Part shown: in pieces, positions 8,078-16,064 of the stretch | Position numbering within the stretch: the stretch's first letter is position 1 | Layout of the letters: each line of letters opens with the position of its first letter | Assembly (NCBI GenBank): GCA_002501205.1 | Contig: DLRW01000015.1 | Span: forward strand, 1 to 27,522 | Length of the DNA: 27,522 bases | Reading direction: 5' to 3' | Source of the DNA: Flavobacteriales bacterium UBA7878 | Lineage (GTDB): Bacteria > Bacteroidota > Bacteroidia > Flavobacteriales > Schleiferiaceae | Notes under the pieces: model-generated | What the model saw: the letters and a program-made list of their open reading frames with translations, nothing else | What the model was told of the DNA's origin: nothing | Databases searched by the model: none | Made by a program: the position numbers and the translations under genes

Positions 8078-8890
8078 TTGAGTAAAATAGTATTAATTAC
8101 AGGAGCCTCTTCCGGAATGGGTAAGGCGACGGCTCAACTTCTCTTAAGAAAGGGGTATAAAGTTTATGGAGCCGCTCGAAGAATTGAGAAGATGAATGAC
8201 TTAAAACAGGAAGGGGGTGAACTCCTGAAAATGGATATGACAGATAATCAATCTATGATATCTGGGGTCGAAGAAATCATTAAAAACGAAGGGTATTTAG
8301 ATATTTTGATTAATAATGCTGGATTTGGTTTATATGGCGCAATAGAGGATGTGCCCATAGAACAGGCGAAATATCAAATGGAAGTAAATGTCTTCGGTTT
8401 AGCCCGTTTAAGTCAGCTAGTATTACCCCATATGCGGAATAATAATTCAGGGACAATTATAAATGTAAGTTCGGTGGGTGGGAAAATAGCCAATCCTTTA
8501 GGAGGATGGTATCATGCAAGTAAATTCGCGGTTGAAGCATTAAGTGATAGCTTAAGAATGGAGGCGAAGCAGTTTGGTATAGATGTAATTGTTATTGAGC
8601 CAGGTGGTGTAAAGTCGGAATGGGGAGATATTGCAATGAATCATGCTTTAAGCTCTTCCAGAGAGGGGCACTATGGTCAGATGACTTCAAAAATGATCGA
8701 AACAGGTATAAGATTTAAAAATAAAAATGTTGAACCTGAAATTATAGCAGATATAATTCTAAAAGCAATAAGAGCTAAAGTCCCCAATATCAGATACAGC
8801 GGAGGGTTTATGGCTAAACCACTGCTCCTCTTGCGAAGATTACTAAGCGACAGGCTAATGGATAAAATGATCTTAAATCAATATAAATGA
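8078..8890 (+). CDS. Short-chain dehydrogenase/reductase (SDR), second of the operon, TTG start
   Basis: A 270-residue classical SDR. TGASSGMG lies at 8-15, NNAG at 79-82, the catalytic Ser in NVSSVGG at about 131, and WYHASK gives Tyr145 and Lys149. AARR after beta 2 suggests NADPH use. It resembles the 17-beta-hydroxysteroid-dehydrogenase-like SDRs with the IEPGGVKSEWG loop. The TTG at 8078 must be the start or very near it: the nucleotide-binding strand begins two residues later and the next ATG would cut into the glycine motif. It follows the membrane protein by 10 bp. Codon use is strongly AT-biased, as in the rest of the island. Confidence 0.9.
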   Translation: MSKIVLITGASSGMGKATAQLLLRKGYKVYGAARRIEKMNDLKQEGGELLKMDMTDNQSMISGVEEIIKNEGYLDILINNAGFGLYGAIEDVPIEQAKYQMEVNVFGLARLSQLVLPHMRNNNSGTIINVSSVGGKIANPLGGWYHASKFAVEALSDSLRMEAKQFGIDVIVIEPGGVKSEWGDIAMNHALSSSREGHYGQMTSKMIETGIRFKNKNVEPEIIADIILKAIRAKVPNIRYSGGFMAKPLLLLRRLLSDRLMDKMILNQYK

Positions 8891-8968
8891 GCAATGGTTT
8901 CTTGGCTCTAAAGAATGATCATTTAGTATTAGTAGTGCAAAATCTGCTCCTGGATAGAGAGGCGTGAA

Positions 8969-9018
8969 TAGGAGTCTAATATGGCCTTGATGCTAGATCT
9001 TCGGCCATATTGCTCCTA
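8969..9018. terminator. Long hairpin between convergent SDR and protease genes
   Basis: Outer stem TAGGAG/CTCCTA (8969-8974 with 9013-9018) and inner stem ATATGGCC/GGCCATAT (8979-8986 with 9003-9010), with a small internal loop. It lies between two converging genes. It has no strong U-tract, so it may be a weak bidirectional terminator or an RNA-stabilising element. Confidence 0.6.
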
Positions 9019-9045
9019 TATAATTACACACTAAATGAAATTCAC

Positions 9046-10476
9046 TTAGTTCTTCAAAACTCTAAAACTTACTTGATCTTGAGGGCTGCTCACTTGAACA
9101 ATATAAAGTCCTATTGGTCCTTCCAAATTCAATTCAATTTTGGATTCAGAATGAAAGTGGTTTTCGGAAATCAATGTTCCCGCGCTATTAAAAATCTTAA
9201 CCTGAAGATCTTGAGGATTAGCATCTGATACGATGTTAATTTTTCCAGAGCTTGGATTCGGGAAACACTGAATGCTGCTAGCCAGGGCGATTTCTTCTTG
9301 TCCGATGGTGAAAACATTTGGGCGATAAGTAAAGAGAGTCGCGCGCATTACTGCTGCTTGATCGGCCGTAAAAGAGTTTAGGCAGGCATCTGCACTGTAG
9401 TCCATGAAGTTTTCGATCATATCTGGTAAATCCGCTCCGCCAATGGTGTCTACACAAGAATTTCTTTGCTTGTTGCAGCTAAATTGATTGGAATTATTCG
9501 AAAGAGGGGTGTCGTCAATGTAGTCATCGGCGGAACAGCCACCATCTCCCCAAATATGGCGCAATCCCAGGTAGTGGCCCACCTCATGACTTACCAGGTC
9601 TCCTTCGTCTAGAGTGCTGTTTAAATTGGCGTAGGCAGCAGGATAATCGATTGGATTATTAGGCCCGATCGCAACATAGTGCATCAAAACGCCGTCACTA
9701 TATTGGAGGGTGTCGAAACCCGTGCCCGCAAAATTAGGATGATTACCGGGGGGTAGAGCTAAGCCTAAGAAAACCAACTCTTCAAAATTGTTGAATTGCG
9801 GTTCGAAAATACGCAGGTCACCCACCCAGATATTAAGATAGCGCTCGGTGTCCCAGGCACTGGCTCCACCCAGACTGTCTTCGGTGATCCGAAATAAATT
9901 ATAGAATAAACTATCGGCTACCCATTGCTGGATTTGCGCCGTTTGAGTAGAGTTATAAGGAAGGATGCCACCGAAATGCTCCACGCTGGTGCTGGTTCGG
10001 GCAATGCCATTGGTGGGATTGCCATCTGGGTCTTGGCTGGCTAGAACGAATTGAATATTGGGATTTCCAACATAAGGTTGGAAGTCGGGACGCAGTGAGC
10101 TGGTATCTGCATTTTGGCGACTGTAATTGTCGTTTAATACTCGGATCTGATTTTGGAAAACCGAGTCCGGTAAATTTTCATCTCCATTATTATATACTAC
10201 ATGGAATACTACCGGTATGGTTAAGGTGGCGGTAGTGCTGGTCTTGGACTTGTGCTCAAGATTCTCTACAATATTTTGCAGAGCCTTATTAGAGGCTTCC
10301 AGAAATCCAGGCTTTTTATCATCCTGGTTTTTCATGAGAAAGTGCGAACCACATTGAGGGCCAATGGCACCTTCCGCTTCGGTTTGATGATCTTGATGCA
10401 GCTCATTGCTAATTAAACCTTGGGCACTCATGCTGAAGGTGCTGATCGTAAATAAAAGGAATAGTGCTTTTTTCAT
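9046..10476 (-). CDS. Secreted M43 (pappalysin/cytophagalysin-type) zinc metalloprotease with T9SS sorting domain
   Basis: A 476-residue secreted metalloprotease. The ATG at 10476 gives a neat signal peptide (MKKALFLLFTISTFSMSAQ); ATGs at 10491 and 10536 are in frame but would lengthen it. The zinc site is HEVGHYLGLRH (His297, His301, His307), followed by IWGDGGC and the Met-turn ENFMDYSADACLNSFT (Met358), which together define the M43 family. IPVVFHVVYNNG near residue 90 is the usual first strand of the catalytic domain. From about residue 404 the chain is a type A T9SS sorting domain (FPNPSSG to SFRVLKN). The 3' 203 bases are duplicated as an orphan at 6031-6233. Proteases of this kind digest external protein or act on the cell surface. 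Confidence 0.93.
   Translation of the reverse strand: MKKALFLLFTISTFSMSAQGLISNELHQDHQTEAEGAIGPQCGSHFLMKNQDDKKPGFLEASNKALQNIVENLEHKSKTSTTATLTIPVVFHVVYNNGDENLPDSVFQNQIRVLNDNYSRQNADTSSLRPDFQPYVGNPNIQFVLASQDPDGNPTNGIARTSTSVEHFGGILPYNSTQTAQIQQWVADSLFYNLFRITEDSLGGASAWDTERYLNIWVGDLRIFEPQFNNFEELVFLGLALPPGNHPNFAGTGFDTLQYSDGVLMHYVAIGPNNPIDYPAAYANLNSTLDEGDLVSHEVGHYLGLRHIWGDGGCSADDYIDDTPLSNNSNQFSCNKQRNSCVDTIGGADLPDMIENFMDYSADACLNSFTADQAAVMRATLFTYRPNVFTIGQEEIALASSIQCFPNPSSGKINIVSDANPQDLQVKIFNSAGTLISENHFHSESKIELNLEGPIGLYIVQVSSPQDQVSFRVLKN
9056..9258 (-). repeat. 203-bp direct repeat, right copy (inside the M43 gene)
   Basis: The intact source copy of the repeat at 6031-6233. It lies wholly within the sorting-domain coding region and stops just before the FPNP motif's first residue. 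Confidence 0.88.
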
Positions 10477-10735
10477 AGGGAGTAATTTCATCAGAGTTTT
10501 TATAATAATGCTAAGTCTCAAGATTTGTTTTGACATTGGAATATCTAAATAAACCTATTTAAGCGTCCACAAGATATCATGATTCATGCCAAATAGCGGC
10601 ATAATCCAAGCTGAAAAGCCAAGGCAGTAATTGTGTTAGCCTTAAATTTCAGAAGAGTTTCGCCTTTAATTGGAGCAGAGATTATAGACGACGAGGAAAT
10701 TAAGACCCATGGAAAAGAATTAGGAAATGTGCCGA

Positions 10736-11188
10736 TTAAGCTTGCCATTCCGAGTAGGAATTTGCTGTCTCATACAGTCTTAGCTTGTAAAGCTTAAGCC
10801 TTTTGGGAAGATTTAATTCTAACAAATGGACAAAATGCAAAACCAGATTTTCGCAGGTGGGCTGAAAGTTTAATACTTCAATTCGTTCAAAGGGTAAATT
10901 AAGTAAGTCTTGGGCATTAGCAGCCTTTTGGTATACAACCAAGGTATGGTCAAACTTGCTAAGGATGTGTTGATTAACGATTTCCTTGAGTTCACCAAAA
11001 TCCATAATCATCCCGTCATTTGCTGCGTCAGGCTCATCGATAACTTTTCCACTTAAGCTAATATGCAGTTTATAGGAATGACCATGTAGATTTTTGCAAA
11101 GACCGTGATGGTTGCTAAGTACATGCGCCATTTCGAAAGTGAAAATCCGACTAATACTTAAGTGGCCCGGGCGGGTTAAGGTTTTCAT
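10736..11188 (-). CDS. queD: 6-pyruvoyl-tetrahydropterin synthase / 6-carboxytetrahydropterin synthase family (QueD-like)
   Basis: A 150-residue pterin enzyme. The zinc ligands are His22 in FEMAH, and His35 and His37 in LHGHSY; the catalytic Cys31 sits four residues before His35. FDHTLVVY, PTCENL and LYETANSYSEW are the other family signatures. In bacteria this fold usually makes 6-carboxy-tetrahydropterin for the queuosine/preQ0 pathway. The odd point is its place: it follows the di-heme peroxidase gene by 3 bp, so it appears to be the last gene of the mbnP operon, and no other queuosine gene is in view. A link between the pterin product and copper handling is not known to me; simple read-through expression is equally possible. 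Confidence 0.9.
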   Translation of the reverse strand: MKTLTRPGHLSISRIFTFEMAHVLSNHHGLCKNLHGHSYKLHISLSGKVIDEPDAANDGMIMDFGELKEIVNQHILSKFDHTLVVYQKAANAQDLLNLPFERIEVLNFQPTCENLVLHFVHLLELNLPKRLKLYKLRLYETANSYSEWQA

Positions 11189-11191
11189 GAT

Positions 11192-12232
11192 TTAGGCTTG
11201 GCTAAGTTCGGGATTGGATATAAATGTGGAGTCTGTAAGAGTTTTGAGGAAAGCTTCCAGGGCTTCGATTTCTTCCGTAGTAAAATGAAGTTTCGCAGAC
11301 CCATTTGATTTGATCATTACCGGATCCAAGCTGGGGCTCTGTTTTACACCATTACTATAATGTTCCAATACTTGCTTAAGATCATTGAATCGACCATCAT
11401 GCATAAAGCTGCTCCGCAAACCAATATTGCGAAGATTCGCAGTGCGCATATGTCCTAGATGACTAGAATCGCCAGTGCTATGGAAATAACCCTGGTTTGC
11501 CGGGATTTCATAAGTGCTGTCCAGTCCAATATTATGCACTCTGTTATCGGTGAAAAGGGGAGGGATATGGCAGTGGTAACAGCTTCCTCTTTCGCCGGTG
11601 AAAATCGCATGCCCCTTGGCTTCTAATTCGGTGAAAGTAGCCTGGCCACTCATTACTTGGTCGTATTTACTATTGGCAGAAATTAAGGTGCGTACAAATT
11701 GGGCCAGTGCCTTTGCTAGGTCTTCCCCAGTAATAGTTGAGGAATTATAAGCTTCCTTGAAAAGCGCAGGATATTCCGGATGACTATTAAATTTGGAAAG
11801 ATTGGTATTAAAAAACTCAGTCACCTCAAAGTACATAAGCTCCTCCAGGCTTCCACTTTGGCTACCGTCCCACATATATAGGTTTTTCCAGGCAAGATTT
11901 GCATGGTGTAGTACAGGCATTACGTTTTGACTGGATTTGGTAAAGCCTTGTGCTTGAATGTGGCAGCTGGCACAGGCGCGGCCATCATTACTCAGAGTAG
12001 AGTCGTAATACAGTTTGCGCCCTAGGGCAATGCGCTCCATATAGGGCTGGTTATCATCAGGGATTTCAAGCCTGGGAAAACTGTTTGGGAGCTCAATAAT
12101 ATAGGGCTTGAGCCTGGTTGTCTGGTTACTTTCTTTTTGGCAACTCAGGGCCATGCTCAATAACATAACTAGGAGAATGCTTACAACAATAGAGGCGGGC
12201 AGGGTTTTTTGTGAGGTTTGAAAGAGTCTCAT
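11192..12232 (-). CDS. Di-heme cytochrome c peroxidase / MauG-MbnH-type lipoprotein
   Basis: A 346-residue periplasmic di-heme protein. The N-terminus is a lipoprotein signal with Cys31 in MALSC. Two c-type heme sites are present: CASCH at 87-91 and CYHCH at 218-222. ALGRKLYYDSTLS before the first heme and LRNIGLRSSFMHDGRF after the second (MHDG 277-280) are typical of the bacterial cytochrome c peroxidase/MauG family. The family either reduces H2O2 or, as in MauG and MbnH, oxidises protein residues. It follows the MbnP-like gene by 12 bp. In methanotrophs the equivalent pair MbnP/MbnH works together: MbnH turns a Trp of MbnP into kynurenine and creates a copper site. A similar role here is inferred from the pairing only. 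Confidence 0.9.
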   Translation of the reverse strand: MRLFQTSQKTLPASIVVSILLVMLLSMALSCQKESNQTTRLKPYIIELPNSFPRLEIPDDNQPYMERIALGRKLYYDSTLSNDGRACASCHIQAQGFTKSSQNVMPVLHHANLAWKNLYMWDGSQSGSLEELMYFEVTEFFNTNLSKFNSHPEYPALFKEAYNSSTITGEDLAKALAQFVRTLISANSKYDQVMSGQATFTELEAKGHAIFTGERGSCYHCHIPPLFTDNRVHNIGLDSTYEIPANQGYFHSTGDSSHLGHMRTANLRNIGLRSSFMHDGRFNDLKQVLEHYSNGVKQSPSLDPVMIKSNGSAKLHFTTEEIEALEAFLKTLTDSTFISNPELSQA

Positions 12233-12244
12233 GATTGGAGCTAT

Positions 12245-12982
12245 TTAGAAGTCCTGCAGTTTAGCCTTAAAGACATGTTGGCCGTTTAATACCAAATTAT
12301 TCATTTGCCCCTGGTTACCCATGGTGTATCCGTTTTCCTTGCTGAGGTCAAATAAATAGGGGTTTTCGAACCATTCGTGGGTATTCATGGTCATAATGAT
12401 GTTAGTACTCTGAGCTTCCTGCACGTCCAACGGTAGCTTAAAACCATGGATGATCAGATTTTCCTTAGCCCCAACATGAAAGGCGAAAGTGCCGAATTCA
12501 TCCCCATCTCGCCAATGGCCTTCAAACTTCATAAAGTGATATCCTCCACCTAAATTGATGGGCCAGTACATGTCATAGTCGTCATTGCTGATTTCAAATC
12601 CTCCATGGTAGTTGTATTCTGGAACAATACCAAAGGCGAAGGATAAAGAATCATAGCTGCCTACAGGAACCTGCTCAAAAGCCGCTTGTAAGCAATCCTG
12701 GTACTTGGCATTGATGGAAATGGGAGGAGTCTTGGTTTGCCAGATTTTTCGGCCATTTTTATAGAGACAAAGTCCGCTAATGAAGTATTTTAAATAGGAG
12801 ACCCGGTATTCATTTCCGGCCGCATTAGGGTAATACACCTTACCAATTAAAAGAGAGTCTGTGCCTGCAAAATGTCGAAAGTCGATTGAAATCCTGCCCT
12901 GAGGCTCCGAAAGGGCTGTTTCATCTTTACTGCAGGAAAACACTAAACCACAGAGTAGGAAAAAAGTTAAAAACTGTCGCAT
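12245..12982 (-). CDS. MbnP-like copper-binding lipoprotein
   Basis: A 245-residue lipoprotein (lipobox LVFSC, Cys17). The body matches the MbnP-like family: IDFRHFAGTDSL, a strand with YRVSYLKYFISGL, then MYWPINLGGGYHFMKFEGHW and FAFHVGA, ending in beta strands rich in His and Trp. In Methylosinus MbnP is a periplasmic copper protein that carries a kynurenine made by MbnH. Trp residues that could be modified are present (IWQTK, MYWP, GHWRD, HEWFE), but I cannot say which one aligns. It is the first gene of a three-gene operon with the di-heme protein and queD, preceded by a Crp/Fnr-type site. No methanobactin biosynthesis gene is nearby. Confidence 0.85.
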   Translation of the reverse strand: MRQFLTFFLLCGLVFSCSKDETALSEPQGRISIDFRHFAGTDSLLIGKVYYPNAAGNEYRVSYLKYFISGLCLYKNGRKIWQTKTPPISINAKYQDCLQAAFEQVPVGSYDSLSFAFGIVPEYNYHGGFEISNDDYDMYWPINLGGGYHFMKFEGHWRDGDEFGTFAFHVGAKENLIIHGFKLPLDVQEAQSTNIIMTMNTHEWFENPYLFDLSKENGYTMGNQGQMNNLVLNGQHVFKAKLQDF

Positions 12983-13008
12983 AAGCCCATTGCCCTTAAT
13001 TACCCAAA

Positions 13009-13051
13009 CTAAAGTAGAATGCCTGGCTGAGCAGAGAAATGATATTTATCA
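13009..13051 (-). promoter_or_regulatory. Crp/Fnr-type promoter for the mbnP operon
   Basis: The palindrome TGAT-ATTT-ATCA (13040-13051) lies exactly 23 bp upstream (minus sense) of TACTTTAG (13016 to 13009), a near match to the TAnnTTTG -7 box. The same spacing is seen at two other promoters here. It puts the site near -40, the usual place for an activating Fnr-type protein, and gives a leader of about 20 nt. Confidence 0.75.
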
Positions 13052-13105
13052 CTATGAAGTGGTACATGATTTTAAATAATGGATTAGGCCTCAGTACTTT
13101 CTATC

Positions 13106-15103
13106 TTAAAATTTAAGAGTCAGGCTAAGAATCAGATTCCGGCCCATACTTGGGAAGGCGCCCCAGTTTAGATGATCGCGGTAATATTGATTGAATAGAT
13201 TATTGGCATTGAGGCTAAATGTAGCCTGGTATTTTTCCATATCCAGCTGGTACTCTATTCCGGCATCCCAGAGCATATAAGCCGGTGTATAGCGATCGCC
13301 ATAGGCGGTGTTGAAATGCTTTTGTTCTGCTGCCATCCGGCTTTGAATTAAATAGCGGAAATTTTGGTAGCGGTAGTTTAGGGCTACTAGAGCTTGTAGT
13401 GGAGGAATTAGGGGTAAGTCGAAATCGGGGTGAATGCCTCGCAAATAGTCTAATTTGACCCGGCTACCCAGCTTTTTATTAAATGCGTATTCACCTGCCA
13501 ATTCCAAACCCCAGAAAGTGGCATGGGCCAGGTTTTGATATTCTCGGAGTCCTTTGGCTCCGAAGGTCATCGCGTCATAGTTTGTGTTTATACCAAAGAT
13601 GTAATTGCGATAGAATTGGCTAAATAGGCTTGTGCTAAACTGTAATTTTTCCGAGCGATAGCTTTGACCAATTTCCAAGCTTAAAAGTTGTTCGGCCTCT
13701 AATTCTGGATTCCCTAAATAATCATAGTTATCGTGCGCATTGAATAGGTAAAAGCCATATAGCTCTGAAGTAGTTGGGCCGCGGGACCCGATGCTAATTG
13801 CGCTGTTTAGACTGATTTTTGAATTTAGTTGATGACGGTATGCCGTTTTAATTTGAGCCAGTAAAAAGTTTCTGGGGGACTTTAAGGTGTAGCCCATTCC
13901 TGTCCATTGGTCTTTACCGATTTCGGACAGAATTGAGGAGCTTTCATAATCAAACCGGATGGTGCTCTGCACACTGTTTTTAGCAAAATGCCAATGATCA
14001 CTTATTCCCAATGCCATACCATTAAGGCGCGTATCAGGCCAACTAAGCATAAACATGGCGGATTCACTACTGTTGCTGGGGAACATAGTCATCTCAGCCC
14101 TTCTGAAATTGCTGTAATACTCTGTAAACAGATTGATACGATGTGCTCCGGTCTTCCAATTCATGGCTTCCAAACTTATACCGGAGGTGCGGCTCCATCC
14201 GGGCATATCCATATGCATAAATACCTCCTCTCGCTGTGTGTCATCCATTTCATGGTAGATGTCATTATGGTATAGTTTCAATTCGAAATTGGCAAAGGGC
14301 CCCAGAGGGTGATAGCTGTGATAGCTGAGTCCGCCAATGAATGCTCTGGCCAGGCCAACATCCATGGGAAGGGCTGGATATCCCACATTGGTGGCCAGGT
14401 CAAAAATGAAATCCAATTTTAAAAACTGTTTTGGAGATAGGCGGTAAACGGAATTCAGGGCCCAGTTTTGCTTTTCGTTTTGGGAGTACAATACTTCCTG
14501 TCCGCGACCATCTCGATAATTGGCATTTTTTAACCAGGTGCCATTCAGTCGCCAAGCCAATTTTTCGGAATTACTCTCCACGAAAAAAGCGGAGTTCAGA
14601 CCATGAGTATTCGTCTGATATTGCTGGTTAAAGCCAAAACGCCAGGTCTTGGACTTTTGGAAGCTCGCTTCTTTGGTTTTAAGATTAATGCTGCCAGCCA
14701 AGCCATTAGAACTGCATTGGCTTTCGCAGGATGAGGCGAGCTCAGCAGAACTTAAATTGTTAGCAACAATATAGGAGGTAGATGGGTCCATGCGATCTGT
14801 ACAGGCATGGTAAACTCGCATGCCATTGAGTTTCACCTGAATTCGACCATCGGCCTGACCACGGTATATCAGTTCTTGCGCAAAGCTGCCTCGCGAAATA
14901 AGATTTACCCCTTTGAGTTGTTTGAGTTGAAGTTCCAGCTGATGATTTTCGGCCGTTTTTTTAAGGGCGTGCTTATTTTCCCAATTATCCAAAACCAGAA
15001 CTTCATCCAAGCTGAGGTGCTTAAGATCGATGGTTTGGGTATCTGATTGGCCTCGGGAAAGACTGGCTATAAGAATAAAAAAGCCTGTGCAAATCCATTT
15101 CAT
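13106..15103 (-). CDS. OprC-type TonB-dependent outer-membrane copper receptor
   Basis: A 665-residue outer-membrane barrel with a signal peptide (ends SRGQ). The plug domain runs from about 45 to 145 (LKGVNLISRGSFAQEL, IQVKLNGMRVYHA, GLAGSINLKT). The barrel follows and ends in the aromatic C-terminus LILSLTLKF. The key feature is HACTDRMDP: Cys101 and Met105 form the CxxxM motif, and IYHEMDD gives His284-x-Met286. In Pseudomonas OprC the Cu(I) site is CxxxM plus HxM with nearly the same separation (residues 143/147 and 323/325). All four ligands thus appear present. There is no N-terminal carboxypeptidase-like domain, unlike most Bacteroidota nutrient receptors. It follows a FixH/YtkA-like lipoprotein gene by about 80 bp. 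I infer copper import. Confidence 0.88.
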   Translation of the reverse strand: MKWICTGFFILIASLSRGQSDTQTIDLKHLSLDEVLVLDNWENKHALKKTAENHQLELQLKQLKGVNLISRGSFAQELIYRGQADGRIQVKLNGMRVYHACTDRMDPSTSYIVANNLSSAELASSCESQCSSNGLAGSINLKTKEASFQKSKTWRFGFNQQYQTNTHGLNSAFFVESNSEKLAWRLNGTWLKNANYRDGRGQEVLYSQNEKQNWALNSVYRLSPKQFLKLDFIFDLATNVGYPALPMDVGLARAFIGGLSYHSYHPLGPFANFELKLYHNDIYHEMDDTQREEVFMHMDMPGWSRTSGISLEAMNWKTGAHRINLFTEYYSNFRRAEMTMFPSNSSESAMFMLSWPDTRLNGMALGISDHWHFAKNSVQSTIRFDYESSSILSEIGKDQWTGMGYTLKSPRNFLLAQIKTAYRHQLNSKISLNSAISIGSRGPTTSELYGFYLFNAHDNYDYLGNPELEAEQLLSLEIGQSYRSEKLQFSTSLFSQFYRNYIFGINTNYDAMTFGAKGLREYQNLAHATFWGLELAGEYAFNKKLGSRVKLDYLRGIHPDFDLPLIPPLQALVALNYRYQNFRYLIQSRMAAEQKHFNTAYGDRYTPAYMLWDAGIEYQLDMEKYQATFSLNANNLFNQYYRDHLNWGAFPSMGRNLILSLTLKF

Positions 15104-15121
15104 GGTTTAGACTTTTGGATG

Positions 15122-15158
15122 AGCTTAGAGCGCTGATAATTGCTCGACGCCCTAAGCT
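15122..15158 (-). other. Imperfect inverted repeat before the TonB receptor gene
   Basis: AGCTTAG (15122-15128) pairs with CTAAGCT (15152-15158); an inner GAGC/GCTC pair and an asymmetric loop lie between. It is in the 83-bp gap inside the operon and has no U-tract. It could be an RNA-processing or attenuation hairpin, or chance. Confidence 0.3.
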
Positions 15159-15186
15159 AAATCCGGTTTGGGAATCACATGTTTAA

Positions 15187-16017
15187 TTAAAAGCTGATGT
15201 CGAAAGAGGCATCTTCATTCAGCGTTTGGCCATTGGCATCTTTTATTTTCAGGTGCAGCTTCCAGTAGCCGCTCATGGTAAAATTCACTTTACCCCTATA
15301 AAGACCATTGGCAATTGAAATGGGATCTTCATTGTTGGGAGATCCATGTCCCATGGAGGGCATTTCAGGTTCTACTTCGATACTGAAATCGCTTACAGGC
15401 GGAAATACCATCATGCTTTCCTTTTCGTAGACCATCAGCTCTAGAGTATTCAAACCAATTTCCGGACTGCTGGGCTCTTTTAGGGCAATGAAAATGGCAC
15501 TTAGGCTATCCGCAGCAGAAATAAAGCTGATCACTTTGGCTTCAGCCTTAGCTTTCACCTCAAGATTAAAGCTGAGGGTGTCGATATTTCCATTATAATT
15601 GATGATTAGCCCAAAGGTCCAGCTGGCCATAGCACTGCTGGGCATAATAAAGGTAGCACTACCTTGATAAGCTTCCAGCTCTGCATTGAAAGCGGGGTTG
15701 TCGAAAGGGCAGCTATGTTTAGTGGTGCCCATATCCATTAGGGGGAGAAATGATAGGGAAGCGTTTTCAATTCTTTGTTTACTGCCACTTTCAAATAGTT
15801 CAACCGCGACGCGATTGTAACCCACAAAGGCATCTTCAGCAAAGTAGAGTTTAACATCGGCGAAAGCTGTGGATTTTTCACCATAATAAATGTAATTATG
15901 TAAAGGACTGTCGGGACTTGTTTGCCCATTGTTATCCGGCTCTTTTTCGCAGGAAATAGACAGCAGAGCCAGGCCTAAGGCAAAAGCCATAGTGCCCCAA
16001 TTTTTTGAAATATTCAT
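15187..16017 (-). CDS. Tandem FixH/YtkA-like lipoprotein rich in Met and His
   Basis: A 276-residue lipoprotein (ISC, lipid Cys23). Two similar beta-sandwich units can be seen. The first has LPLMDMGTTKHSC (Met94, Met96, His101, Cys103) followed by GSATFIMPSSAMASWTF; the second has EMPSMGHGSP (Met219, Met222, His224) followed by GKVNFTMSGYWKLHLKI. The pattern MPxMGHG, then strand, then GxWxLxL is the YtkA/FixH-like signature; these Met and His groups are the sort that bind Cu(I). Its place between a Cys-rich protein and the OprC-like receptor, in the same direction, suggests it takes copper at the membrane face. Binding is inferred from residues and context. Confidence 0.75.
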   Translation of the reverse strand: MNISKNWGTMAFALGLALLSISCEKEPDNNGQTSPDSPLHNYIYYGEKSTAFADVKLYFAEDAFVGYNRVAVELFESGSKQRIENASLSFLPLMDMGTTKHSCPFDNPAFNAELEAYQGSATFIMPSSAMASWTFGLIINYNGNIDTLSFNLEVKAKAEAKVISFISAADSLSAIFIALKEPSSPEIGLNTLELMVYEKESMMVFPPVSDFSIEVEPEMPSMGHGSPNNEDPISIANGLYRGKVNFTMSGYWKLHLKIKDANGQTLNEDASFDISF

Positions 16018-16064
16018 CTTGATTTCTTTAAAGTTTAAAACAAAAGTTGAAGGAGAGAAATGCT

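Noticed and set aside
8881..8896. TGAT...ATCA look-alike at the end of the second SDR gene
   Set aside because: The spacer is five bases, not four, and it lies within a coding end with no promoter after it.
10633..10797. Plus-strand 54-codon frame (GTG start) overlapping the end of queD
   Set aside because: It overlaps a well-supported gene on the other strand, has no recognised motif or promoter, and could be chance; only a faint gene-like look at VSPLIGAEI.
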